From NCBI GenBank assembly GCA_016874945.1, contig VGSO01000004.1, positions 1 to 29,365 on the forward strand: a stretch of DNA of 29,365 nt, written 5' to 3'. Shown here piece after piece: positions 14,866 to 21,833 of the stretch. Position numbers and translations under genes: made by a program. The notes beneath the pieces were generated by a model. That model made no database searches and had not been told where the DNA came from. It was given only the letters and a program-made list of their open reading frames with translations. Each line of letters opens with the position of its first letter. Position 1 is the first letter of the stretch. The DNA comes from Deltaproteobacteria bacterium. Its GTDB lineage: Bacteria > Desulfobacterota > Desulfobaccia > Desulfobaccales > 0-14-0-80-60-11.

Positions 14866-14930
14866 GGGGGAGGGGGCAGGGGCCGGTGGCACAGGCTTTC
14901 CAGCCTGTGAAAGCCCCTGGCCCCCTCCCC
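14866..14930. repeat. G-rich hairpin repeat carrying the CAGGCT hairpin in its loop
   Basis: The left arm GGGGGAGGGGGCAGGGGCC pairs with the right arm GCCCCTGGCCCCCTCCCC, followed by AAAATCAC. The loop contains GGCACAGGCTTTCCAGCCTG (14888-14907). It lies between the tail-tube gene and the chaperone gene and would form a strong transcript hairpin. Confidence 0.75.
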
Positions 14931-14944
14931 AAAATCACCACTCC

Positions 14945-16240
14945 TTACCCCATGTAACTGCTCACCTTATTCTGCACGTAAGCGATCACCGAGTCGTATT
15001 CATCGTCTTCCAGCACCGCCAATTCCACATTCTCCGCCAGTCGCCGCTGGGCCGCCTTCACCGGGGCGGCCATCACCGCCACCCGGGGAAAGATCAGTTC
15101 CACCTGGTAGTTCAGCCCGGGCTCGAATTCCGGCCCCATGGCCTTCAGGTAAAAGGACAGATAGTCGTTGTCATGAAGGTGCTGGCCCATGAGAAAATCC
15201 CGAAAATCCCGGTCCACTTCCAGCTTCTGCTCCCGCCCGCGGCGAAAAGCCCGGTTGGCGTAACTTCCCCCGGCGCCGGGAACGCTTTCCAGGGCCAGAT
15301 TGTTCTTCAATGTCCAGGTTAACCGGCGGACCTGGGCCGCCAACCGGTGGCCTCCCAGGAATTGGGCGCCGTCCCATCGCCCTCCCAGGTACACCTCCAC
15401 CTGGCTCACCTTCAGGGGCGGCTCCTCCACCCGGTCCGGGAAGGCCATCCAGCCGCTCTCCCGGGGCAGGTAATATATCCGGTAGGTGGTCAAATCCCCG
15501 CCGGCGCCGGGAGGAGTGATGCCAATCACCGCGGGCTCGGCCCCGGACACGGCCTGGTAAGACACGTCTTCCCAGGCCTGGGTGGCGGGGTGGAGGACTT
15601 TAAGGGCCTGAACGTTGCTCAATCGTTCGGCCGCAGTCCCCCCTTCCACCCCATTGGCCGCCAGGGTGAGGCTTGGGGCATTGAAGGCCGCGCCCACCTC
15701 TTCCACCCGGGTGTTATCGTCCACCTTGCCGCTGCCCCCGACGCTTCCCATGGCTTTGGCCCACCCATCCCGGCCCAATTCCAGGCGCACCTGCTCAATG
15801 AAACAGGAGGCGAAGCGGCGCTTCAGCACCTGGCGGCCGAAGCGCATGGCCGCGGTGAAGGAAGGATTGGAGCGGCACTCGTCCACTTCCCCTGAGCGGG
15901 GAGTTATGGTGTGGCGGTAGCCGCCGGCTCCCACCGGCGTGCTGGCCGCCTCTCCCAGCCCATAGGCCAGCAGAAAGGCCAAGTGCTGCGGCTGGGCCCG
16001 GGAAAAAGAGAGGGTCCCCGCCACCACGCCTCCCAGGTCATGGACCCGATCCGGTTCTTCCTTGCCGGTCAGCTCTTCCCGGTTGGGAAACTTCAGAGCT
16101 TGGTAGTTGAGAATGGTGCCGGCGTCCGCCAGAAAGACGGTGTCCAGCTCCTGCTCGGTATTCATGGCCGCTTCCCGGCAGTTGGCCGACACCGCCAGCA
16201 GGTTGTGGGTGGCCAGAAAGTTGCGGATGGACCAGGGCAT
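14945..16240 (-). CDS. Major tail tube protein
   Basis: The 431-residue product has the length and beta-rich composition of a phage tail tube protein with an extra domain. It begins MPWSIRNFLATHNLLAVSA. The body has alternating strands (VAGTLSFSRAQPQHLAFLLAYG, YRHTITPRSGEVDE, SFTAAMRFGRQVL, FIEQVRLELGRDGW), and the C-terminal half repeats tube-like motifs (VEVYLGG, RLTWTLKNNLALE, DNDYLSFYLKAMG, YQVELIFPRVAV). It sits between the gp37-type terminator and the chaperones, the normal site for the tube gene. There is no sheath gene beside it, so the tail should be non-contractile. A GGGGAG ribosome-binding site precedes ATG 16240. Identical 20-base repeats flank it. Confidence 0.75.
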   Translation of the reverse strand: MPWSIRNFLATHNLLAVSANCREAAMNTEQELDTVFLADAGTILNYQALKFPNREELTGKEEPDRVHDLGGVVAGTLSFSRAQPQHLAFLLAYGLGEAASTPVGAGGYRHTITPRSGEVDECRSNPSFTAAMRFGRQVLKRRFASCFIEQVRLELGRDGWAKAMGSVGGSGKVDDNTRVEEVGAAFNAPSLTLAANGVEGGTAAERLSNVQALKVLHPATQAWEDVSYQAVSGAEPAVIGITPPGAGGDLTTYRIYYLPRESGWMAFPDRVEEPPLKVSQVEVYLGGRWDGAQFLGGHRLAAQVRRLTWTLKNNLALESVPGAGGSYANRAFRRGREQKLEVDRDFRDFLMGQHLHDNDYLSFYLKAMGPEFEPGLNYQVELIFPRVAVMAAPVKAAQRRLAENVELAVLEDDEYDSVIAYVQNKVSSYMG

Positions 16241-16278
16241 GAATATTTCTCCCCTTGGCGATTTTTGCCTCTTTTAGC

Positions 16279-16298
16279 GGCACAGGCTTTCCAGCCTG
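16279..16298. repeat. 20-base direct repeat flanking the tail-tube gene
   Basis: GGCACAGGCTTTCCAGCCTG is identical and in the same orientation to 14888-14907. It contains the small hairpin CAGGCT-TTCC-AGCCTG. A decayed relative is at 24183-24199. Confidence 0.85.
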
Positions 16299-16302
16299 GG
16301 TT

Positions 16303-16746
16303 TTAAGAAAAATCTTGGATCATCCCGGTGCGGTACAAGGCCCCATAAACGGTGAACTCCGGACCGGCCAGCAGCCCCTCTTCCTCCACCAATACCAGGG
16401 GCAGAAGAAGGTCCAATCCCAGGTCCCGGTGCCACCAGGCCCGGCGTATGCCCTCCAGAAGCTCATATACCCCCCCCGGCTCCCGGCGGCCCTGGGCTTC
16501 CCCCCGAAGCTGGCGCACCACCACCAAGGCTCGGAGTTCCAGGGTGAGATCATAAGACCCCCAGCCCACCGCCTCTCCTCGCACCCGGCGACAGGTCATC
16601 AAGACCGCGGGCAGCCGCCAGGCCCGCTGTTCCAGGTCGGCCCGCCAGTCTCCCTGGTAAGTTTCCAGGGTCTGCACCTGGGAGCCGATTTCCGCCTCCA
16701 GGGCGGCCAAGGCCGCGTCTTCCAGGGCAAGCCAGCCGGCGATCAT
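16303..16746 (-). CDS. Mu gp37-type (DUF1834) tail terminator / connector
   Basis: This 147-residue protein resembles the DUF1834 family (Mu gp37). It has an N-terminal helix ALEDAALAALEAEIGSQV, then VQTLETYQGDW and RLPAVLMTCRRVRG. The middle beta sheet is YDLTLELRALVVVRQL, followed by the helix GGVYELLEGIRRAW and an ending in EFTVYGALYRT. In Mu-like phages this gene follows gp36 and acts at the head-tail junction, probably as tail terminator. It starts 3 bases after the gp36-type stop and is probably translationally coupled. Confidence 0.8.
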   Translation of the reverse strand: MIAGWLALEDAALAALEAEIGSQVQTLETYQGDWRADLEQRAWRLPAVLMTCRRVRGEAVGWGSYDLTLELRALVVVRQLRGEAQGRREPGGVYELLEGIRRAWWHRDLGLDLLLPLVLVEEEGLLAGPEFTVYGALYRTGMIQDFS

Positions 16747-16749
16747 AAC

Positions 16750-17172
16750 CTACCAATCTTTCTGGCCGTCCCGGGAAAAGAGGCGGCCCGCCGCACTCAT
16801 TTCCGGGGCCTGCCGGGAGGCCGGGGGAATCTCCCCTGCCAATCCGACAACCGCCGCCCGCCCCGCCGCCACCTCTTTCAGGAAGGCCACTGCGGCCTCA
16901 TACTTTTGTCGCCGGGCCCGGGGGGCCACACTGCGCCGGGTATAAAGGTGGTAGATGGCCATGTCCGCCGCCAGGGTCTGCACCTGGAGAGGCGCCTGGG
17001 ACAGCGGCAGGATGTAACGTTCCGCCAGGTAGGAGTCGATTTCCCCGCTGGCTTGGGCCATGGCCCACGCCGCCACTTCCGGGTCCGGCTCCTCCCCGGC
17101 CTCGGAGATGAGCTGGGCGAGCTCCGTTTCCGAAATCAGCATCTTAAGGTCTTCCAGGGTGCAGTACGCCAT
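16750..17172 (-). CDS. Mu gp36-type (DUF1320) head-tail connector
   Basis: The 140-residue product carries the DUF1320 layout: start MAYCTLEDLKMLISETELAQL, then acidic AGEEPDPEVAAWAMAQASGEID, SYLAERYILPLSQAP, and a helix ending DMAIYHLYTRR. It belongs to the gp36-type head-completion/adaptor proteins that bind beneath the portal. The C-terminus (after about 110) is less conserved. It lies directly upstream of the gp37-type gene, the canonical Mu order. Its start follows a TCAGCTT heptamer array. Confidence 0.88.
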   Translation of the reverse strand: MAYCTLEDLKMLISETELAQLISEAGEEPDPEVAAWAMAQASGEIDSYLAERYILPLSQAPLQVQTLAADMAIYHLYTRRSVAPRARRQKYEAAVAFLKEVAAGRAAVVGLAGEIPPASRQAPEMSAAGRLFSRDGQKDW

Positions 17173-17174
17173 TT

Positions 17175-17263
17175 TCAGCTCTCAGCTTTCAGCTTTCAGC
17201 AGTCGGCTTTTTCCCTTCCAGCTTTTGAGCTGAAAGTTGAAAGCTGACCGCTGACTGCTCCTA
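17175..17263. repeat. Heptamer arrays (TCAGCTT and GCTGAAA types)
   Basis: The array 17175-17209 has five in-phase units (TCAGCTC, TCAGCTT twice, TCAGCAG, TCGGCTT). The array 17229-17263 has five (GCTGAAA, GTTGAAA, GCTGACC, GCTGACT, GCTCCTA). The last unit contains the TAG stop (- strand) of the 112-residue gene. The two arrays are partly inverted relative to each other. Confidence 0.85.
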
Positions 17264-17599
17264 ATAAAAATAAGTCACCCGCAAGGTTCCACTCCCTTCC
17301 CCTGCCTGCACTGCCTGGAACTGCCGCAAAGCCTGGGACCCTGAAATAATCAAGACATCGCCGCTGCTGAAGTAATGGCCGTTGTCGGCGGTGGGGGAGG
17401 CCCCGTCAAGGCGGAACCGGATATCCCCTTCTTCCAGGGACAGGAGGGCCGCCCGGGCCATCATCTTGGCGAAGGGACCGGCAACGGGCCTGATTTTTTC
17501 AGGGGACAGCGCCGCTCCCCCGGGCCCCAACGTCACCACCTCGTAATCGCCTGGAATCCGGTTATAAGTTTCTATGGTAAATCCACCGAACCAACCCAT
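17261..17599 (-). CDS. Small beta-rich phage head-region protein
   Basis: This 112-residue protein lies between the gpT-type capsid and gp36-type genes. It begins MGWFGGFTIETYNRIPGDYE and has a helix PFAKMMARAALLSLEEG. A beta sandwich-like end follows (DIRFRLDGASPTADNGHYF, DVLIISGSQALRQFQAV, GTLRVTYFY). Proteins of this pattern are common in the head-tail regions of Mu-like and other siphophages, but I cannot name a function. A good ribosome-binding site (AAAAGGAG, 5 bases from ATG 17599) supports the start. Confidence 0.7.
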   Translation of the reverse strand: MGWFGGFTIETYNRIPGDYEVVTLGPGGAALSPEKIRPVAGPFAKMMARAALLSLEEGDIRFRLDGASPTADNGHYFSSGDVLIISGSQALRQFQAVQAGEGSGTLRVTYFY

Positions 17600-17611
17600 A
17601 CGCGCTCCTTT

Positions 17612-17646
17612 TCAGGGATCAGGCTTCAGGTTGCAGGTTTCAGGAA
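17612..17646. repeat. Heptamer array (TCAGGTT type)
   Basis: Five in-phase units read TCAGGGA, TCAGGCT, TCAGGTT, GCAGGTT, TCAGGAA. Confidence 0.8.
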
Positions 17647-17720
17647 TTATCAATTCGGATCAATGAAAGACATCAGAATGGGCCACCATCATTGGTAATG
17701 AAGGAAAATGGAATAAGACT

Positions 17721-17769
17721 CCTATTCCCTATTCCCTGACCCCTAAAACCTGAAACCTGAAACCCACCT
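17721..17769. repeat. Heptamer array (CCTATTC to CCTGAAA), 7 units
   Basis: Units CCTATTC twice, CCTGACC, CCTAAAA, CCTGAAA twice and CCCACCT run into the stop codon of the capsid gene at 17768. Confidence 0.85.
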
Positions 17770-18664
17770 ACCCCAGCTCCGGCACCACCAGCAGATCTGC
17801 GGTGCCCTGCCAGATATTTCTCTTAGTGCCGCCGATGGCCGGATCACCGATGATGAACTGGGCCTGAAGAATCTCCCGGGCCAGGGCTTCCAGGGTGGGC
17901 CCCACCACCAACAGGCTGGGCCGGATTCCCAGGGGCCGGCCTTCGGCATTGGCCAGGGACATCATAGCCGCCCGGGCCGCGGCGTAACTGGTCGGACTCA
18001 AGCTTTCCTGGCCGGCATAGGCCATCTGCCACAGGCCGTAGGCCGCGGCGCCCCGGTAATCCACTCCATAGCGGATTTTCTTGCGCATAAAGACCTGCTC
18101 GTCTTCCTGGCCGTCCATGCGCACCAGTTGCACCCCCCGGCGCAGTTGAAAGATAAAGGGCTTGATGGCCCGGGTGGTGTCCAGGAGAAACCAGGGACTG
18201 CCGGTTCCGCCCCCGAAGTTGGAGGCGACGGAGTTCCCCACCGGGTGATCGGTGTCAAAGAAGTATTGGCCGTCGTAACAGGTGGTGGTGAACCCCCCCA
18301 GCATCAGGTCCGCTATCAGACGGTCCGGATGCCGTTTGGCTTCCTGGGCCAGGGCCGCGATAATGGGGTTGTACAGCCCCAACTGGTCGTCTTCGATGTC
18401 GTTGCGGTCCACCTCGATGGTGGCTTCCCAGTCCTTGCTTTCGATCTGGTAGGCCTGGGGCTCCAGGGAGCTGATTTGCCGGTCCCCCATCCACTCCCGC
18501 ACCATGGGGAAGTCCAGGAGGAACTTGTAATCCATGATCCGGGTATTGGCGGGCACCATCATGGCCACCTGGTCATGCCAGGTGGGCGTTTCTTGATAGG
18601 CGGCGTTGAACACCGCGGAAAAAGCCGTGTACAGCCGGGCCAGGCCCTCAGCGTTGATGATCAT
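17768..18664 (-). CDS. Mu gpT-type major capsid protein
   Basis: This 298-residue protein is clearly of the Mu gpT family (HK97-fold major head subunit). The N-terminal region (MIINAEGLARLYTAFSAVF) and TPTWHDQVAMMVPANT lead to FPMVREWMGDRQISSLE, then the signature WEATIEVDRNDIEDDQLGLY and CYDGQYFFDTDHPV. A perfect ribosome-binding stretch (GGAGGAGGAAGG) precedes ATG 18664, suited to a highly expressed structural gene. The cement-like gene lies 14 bases upstream. It forms the capsid shell after processing or release of the protease/scaffold product. Confidence 0.95.
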   Translation of the reverse strand: MIINAEGLARLYTAFSAVFNAAYQETPTWHDQVAMMVPANTRIMDYKFLLDFPMVREWMGDRQISSLEPQAYQIESKDWEATIEVDRNDIEDDQLGLYNPIIAALAQEAKRHPDRLIADLMLGGFTTTCYDGQYFFDTDHPVGNSVASNFGGGTGSPWFLLDTTRAIKPFIFQLRRGVQLVRMDGQEDEQVFMRKKIRYGVDYRGAAAYGLWQMAYAGQESLSPTSYAAARAAMMSLANAEGRPLGIRPSLLVVGPTLEALAREILQAQFIIGDPAIGGTKRNIWQGTADLLVVPELG

Positions 18665-18678
18665 CCTTCCTCCTCCCT

Positions 18679-19086
18679 TTACCGGGCGATGTCGATCCAG
18701 CCTTTGGTGGCGGATACATATTTGACCAGAACCCCCACCTTGACGTCGTTGGTTGCCCCCGCGGCATCGTCAAAGGTGTGGTCGTCCACCGCGTACATGG
18801 GTTGGCCCACCATGGCCTGGGTGAGGCTGATGGCGTCAAAATCGAAGACGCCGATGCGCCGCAGCCGCACCGTCTTGGCCCCGTTGCTGCCGGAGCTGTT
18901 GTCCGCCTGCTCCTGGGCTACCCCTACAAAGGTGTAGCCCAGGGTATCCGCCGCGGGCGCCGCCCAGCCCCCGGCGTTGACGCACACCAGGGAACCGGCA
19001 TAAATTTTGGTACTGGCGGCCACCGGGAATTCCACTTCCACCCCTTCCCGGTAAGCCGTCGCCCGGTCTCTGCTTAACGCTGCCAT
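18679..19086 (-). CDS. Capsid cement / decoration-type protein
   Basis: The 135-residue protein lies between the protease/scaffold and capsid genes. It starts MAALSRDRATAYREGVEVEF, with strands TKIYAGSLVCVNAGGWAAPA, GYTFVGVAQEQADN, KTVRLRRIGVFDFDA, QPMYAVDDHTFDD and KVGVLVKYVSATKGWIDI. This pattern (short beta barrel, AGSLV...GWAAPA, VGVA..., VGVL) is typical of capsid cement proteins in Mu-like and related phages. A GGAGG ribosome-binding site lies 9 bases before ATG 19086. The gene starts 7 bases after the upstream stop. Confidence 0.75.
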   Translation of the reverse strand: MAALSRDRATAYREGVEVEFPVAASTKIYAGSLVCVNAGGWAAPAADTLGYTFVGVAQEQADNSSGSNGAKTVRLRRIGVFDFDAISLTQAMVGQPMYAVDDHTFDDAAGATNDVKVGVLVKYVSATKGWIDIAR

Positions 19087-19092
19087 AATTCG

Positions 19093-20112
19093 CTACCTCC
19101 AGGTTTCTTGGACTTGGCCGCTGGCGGCCTTGGCTTTCAAATATTCTTCCGGGGCCAGGTTCAAGGCCCGGCAAATGGCAATTTCCTCCGGGGCCAGGCG
19201 TCCCTGGGCATGGCGGCCTTCACCCGGCCGCCGCAGTTCCCCGGTGGGCACCGCCTGGGGCGCCCGGGCCGCAAAAGTTTTAAAGCCTTCCGGGTCCTGG
19301 CGGAAATACTCCAAGGCCCACTCTTTTTGGGCCGGGGTTATTCTTCCCGCCTGCAGCGCCTCTTCCACCGTCTGGGCCGCGGACTCTTCCGCCAACCGGG
19401 CCTTCAGGGCCTCCAGTTCCGCCAGGATTTCCTCCATCCGCTCCGCCCCGGCCTTCAGGGCGGCCGCCGCGCCCTTCAACTGGGAGGCCGAAGCCTTCTC
19501 CGGCAGCCCCAAGGTCGCCCCCAGATCCCGAAACACTTCCAGGGTCTTGCTCCAGACGGCGTCCTCCGCGGCTTCGGCCTCCAGGCCCATCAGGACTTTT
19601 AGCTTCTCCAGCACCTTTCCCTCCTCTTCCCGTTCATCCAGGGCCAGACCCTGGAGTTTTACCCGGGGGGCCGCTTCACACCGGGCCACCAGCGGGGGCA
19701 GCCCCTTGATGGCCGGCACGTTGGTGAGGGCCACCTGCATGAGGGCCTGGGGGCGGCGGGTTTCCGGGGCCAGCTTGAGCACCGGGGAAAAGTACCGGTA
19801 TTCCCGGCGGCGCAGGTGCTCCTGGGCCTGTTGGGTCCACTCCACCCGCCCCCAGAGGCCGTCTTCCCGGATTGCCAGCTCCTTGATCCACCCCGCGGCC
19901 GGCGCCCGGCCCCCTTGCAGGGATTGGTGTTCGTAGTCCACCACCACGTCCACCCCCCGCTGCAGAAAGCTCTCGGCCACTGTTTTCAGGGCCGCCAAAT
20001 CCACCTCCAGCGGCTCCCGCCTATCAACCAGCTCCACCGTGCCCAGGGGTAGGATGCAGATCCACTCGGGCAAATCTGTTCTTTCCGCTTTATTGTCGGT
20101 GTCTTTAGCCAT
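19093..20112 (-). CDS. Mu I-type prohead protease with C-terminal scaffold
   Basis: The 339-residue protein matches Mu gpI. The protease domain (about 1-150) has LPLGTVELVDRREPLEVDL, VDVVVDYEHQSLQGGRAPAA, GWIKELAI, YRYFSPVLKL and VALTNVPAIKGLPPL. The C-terminal half (about 190-270) is a long Ala/Glu-rich helical scaffold (GAAAALKAGAERMEEILAEL), ending in an EEIAICRALNLAPEEYLKAKAA segment usual in this family. It cuts itself and the scaffold out of the prohead during maturation. The frame is open to 20391, but the family N-terminus begins at ATG 20112; the upstream codons overlap the lipoprotein gene in another frame and are Gly/Pro-rich noise. Confidence 0.88.
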   Translation of the reverse strand: MAKDTDNKAERTDLPEWICILPLGTVELVDRREPLEVDLAALKTVAESFLQRGVDVVVDYEHQSLQGGRAPAAGWIKELAIREDGLWGRVEWTQQAQEHLRRREYRYFSPVLKLAPETRRPQALMQVALTNVPAIKGLPPLVARCEAAPRVKLQGLALDEREEEGKVLEKLKVLMGLEAEAAEDAVWSKTLEVFRDLGATLGLPEKASASQLKGAAAALKAGAERMEEILAELEALKARLAEESAAQTVEEALQAGRITPAQKEWALEYFRQDPEGFKTFAARAPQAVPTGELRRPGEGRHAQGRLAPEEIAICRALNLAPEEYLKAKAASGQVQETWR

Positions 20113-20192
20113 CTTCTTGGCTGACCTCACTGAATTTTCCAGGCGCGAATCTCGTATCCGCCCCGGGCCAACACCAGGTTCGCCCCTGCATC

Positions 20193-20534
20193 TTATTCCT
20201 CCGGCATCGCCGCTCCGGTAAGCCCCTTCTTGATGGACGCCGCCCCTTCGGCCATCTTTTGGGCCTGGCGGGTCTGAAGCTCCAACTGGTCCGCCAGACC
20301 CGGGGCCGGGCACCACTGGCGCTCCAGTTCCCCGGCCAGGGCCAGGGTGGTATCCGCCGCCACCACCGCCAGCCGGATTTGATCCGACCATTCGGTTTCC
20401 TTCAGCAAATCCCCATAAAAGCTCTGCACCGTGGTCAAAGACCGGCGCACCTGGTCAAAAACCCCCGGGTGAGGGCAGCAACTTGCCGCCAGCCAGACCA
20501 GAGCCAGGAGCCAGGGCCATCTTGGGTGCTTCAT
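20193..20534 (-). CDS. Small lipoprotein between portal and protease genes
   Basis: The 113-residue product has a signal peptide of a lipoprotein (MKHPRWPWLLALVWLAASCC): a basic start, hydrophobic core and lipobox-like AAS-C around Cys19/Cys20. The remainder is helical and soluble (FDQVRRSLTTVQSFYGDLL, LELQTRQAQKMAEGAASIKK). ATG 20534 overlaps the portal stop as ATGA, so translation is coupled to the portal gene. Mu-like phages normally encode the gpF minor head protein near here. I do not recognise the family. A spanin-like outer-membrane lipoprotein or a superinfection-exclusion lipoprotein are possibilities, both speculative. Confidence 0.75.
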   Translation of the reverse strand: MKHPRWPWLLALVWLAASCCPHPGVFDQVRRSLTTVQSFYGDLLKETEWSDQIRLAVVAADTTLALAGELERQWCPAPGLADQLELQTRQAQKMAEGAASIKKGLTGAAMPEE

Positions 20535-21787
20535 CCTCGGGCCTCCTTTCCCTGTTTGATTAATTCCGCGTCCCTTCCCGGCGCCGGGAGGCCGAAACGT
20601 TCGGCCACGTGCTCCACCGCAAGCGGCATCCCCATCTCCGCCAGGTTCAGGTACACCTCGGACAGAGTCTTGAGGTCCTGTTCTTCCTCGAACTTGAACC
20701 TTAGCCAGGGGATGGGCCGGTCCCAACCGAAATTGAACCCCACCAGGGGCCGCAGGAGCTGCTCCCTTAAGGTTGCGGACAGGGCCTGGGCATCGGCTTC
20801 CACCAGGTCCCGGCGCACCTGGGCATGCACCCGGGCCGCGGCGTAAGTGCCGGTGGCCCCCGCCGTGTCCGTGGTCAGGGTCTGGCCCAGAACCGCTTTG
20901 GACATTTCCCGGTTGCAGAATTCCGCCATGGCTTGATAGGGATTGACCCCGAAACGGGACGCGGCCTGGACAAATTCAATCTCCGTGGTCTTGCTGATCA
21001 CTCCCGCGGCGTCGGAGCCCAGGTTGCGGATGGCCTGGAACAGCGCCTCCCGGTCCGCGGGGGACGCCAGGGGATCGTATTTCCCCAGCCGCAGCGGCAT
21101 GCCAAAGACCTCATTGAACGCGGCCCAATCCTTCAGGGAGTAATTTTTCAGCAGGTACATCCACCCCACCACCCGCAACACTCCGGCTCGACTGGGATAG
21201 CCGCTGCGGGCCTTGTACCGGTGATAAACCACCTTCCAGGGGGGCGGCTCCTCACCCCGCCAATCGCCTATCCCGGCCAGGAGGCGGGGACGGCCGTCTT
21301 CCCCAAAAATGACGCGTTTCTGGTGAATCCACCTCAAGTCCGCCACCCAGGCCCGGCCTCCCGTCACCTCCCAGAGGATTTCCGAAAACGCGAAGCCCTT
21401 GCCGATGGCATCCAATAGGTCCAGGAACGCGGCTTCCAGGCCGGGGATGCGGTAAAGCATTTCCCCCGCCAGGTCCGCAACCCTTTCATCCTCCGGGGTC
21501 TTGGCATAGGGCAGCACCTCGTAATCCAGGCTCAGCACCGCCATCTTCCGGGTCTGGAGGAGGGCCGCCAGGTGGGCGTCCTTTTCCTCCATTTCCTCAA
21601 ACAGCTCCATCTGGCGCTGAACGTAACCCTGGTCCGCATCCCGGAAAATCTCCGCCAGCCGGGAAGGGGTGAGGCCCACGCTGGGATAGGAGCTCCACCG
21701 CTCCGCCAGGCTCACCGCGGCCAACTCCCGGGTTTGGGGCGCCCCCCCGGGCTTGAAGAACCTGCCAAAAAAATCCTTCAGCTTCAT
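20531..21787 (-). CDS. Mu gp29-type (DUF935) portal protein
   Basis: This 418-residue protein matches the DUF935/Mu gp29 portal family. It has LTPSRLAEIFRDADQGYVQR near 39-58, EMEEKDAHLAALLQTRKMAV near 65-84, then AIGKGFAFSEILWE and a WIHQKR segment. GVLRVVGWMYLLKNYSLKDW, AAFNEVFGMPLRLGKYD, ISKTTEIEFVQAA and the late motif FCNREMSKAVLGQTLTTDTA follow. The portal dodecamer forms the DNA entry channel and docks terminase and connectors. It is somewhat shorter than Mu gp29 (about 512), ending after the stem/crown region. It is coupled to the lipoprotein gene by an ATGA overlap. Confidence 0.93.
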   Translation of the reverse strand: MKLKDFFGRFFKPGGAPQTRELAAVSLAERWSSYPSVGLTPSRLAEIFRDADQGYVQRQMELFEEMEEKDAHLAALLQTRKMAVLSLDYEVLPYAKTPEDERVADLAGEMLYRIPGLEAAFLDLLDAIGKGFAFSEILWEVTGGRAWVADLRWIHQKRVIFGEDGRPRLLAGIGDWRGEEPPPWKVVYHRYKARSGYPSRAGVLRVVGWMYLLKNYSLKDWAAFNEVFGMPLRLGKYDPLASPADREALFQAIRNLGSDAAGVISKTTEIEFVQAASRFGVNPYQAMAEFCNREMSKAVLGQTLTTDTAGATGTYAAARVHAQVRRDLVEADAQALSATLREQLLRPLVGFNFGWDRPIPWLRFKFEEEQDLKTLSEVYLNLAEMGMPLAVEHVAERFGLPAPGRDAELIKQGKEARG

Positions 21788-21798
21788 TATTTGACCTC

Positions 21799-21833
21799 TA
21801 TTCCCTATCCTGTTCCCTATTCCCTACTCCTAA
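21799..21833. repeat. Heptamer array (TTCCCTA type)
   Basis: Five in-phase units read TATTCCC, TATCCTG, TTCCCTA, TTCCCTA, CTCCTAA. The last holds the TAG stop (- strand) of the terminase gene. Confidence 0.8.

Noticed and set aside
16255..17247. 330-codon + strand open frame opposite the gp37- and gp36-type genes
   Set aside because: It is antisense to two recognisable phage genes on the - strand. Its composition (Gly, His, Pro, Arg rich) is that of a GC-rich shadow frame and it shows no domain or ribosome-binding site.
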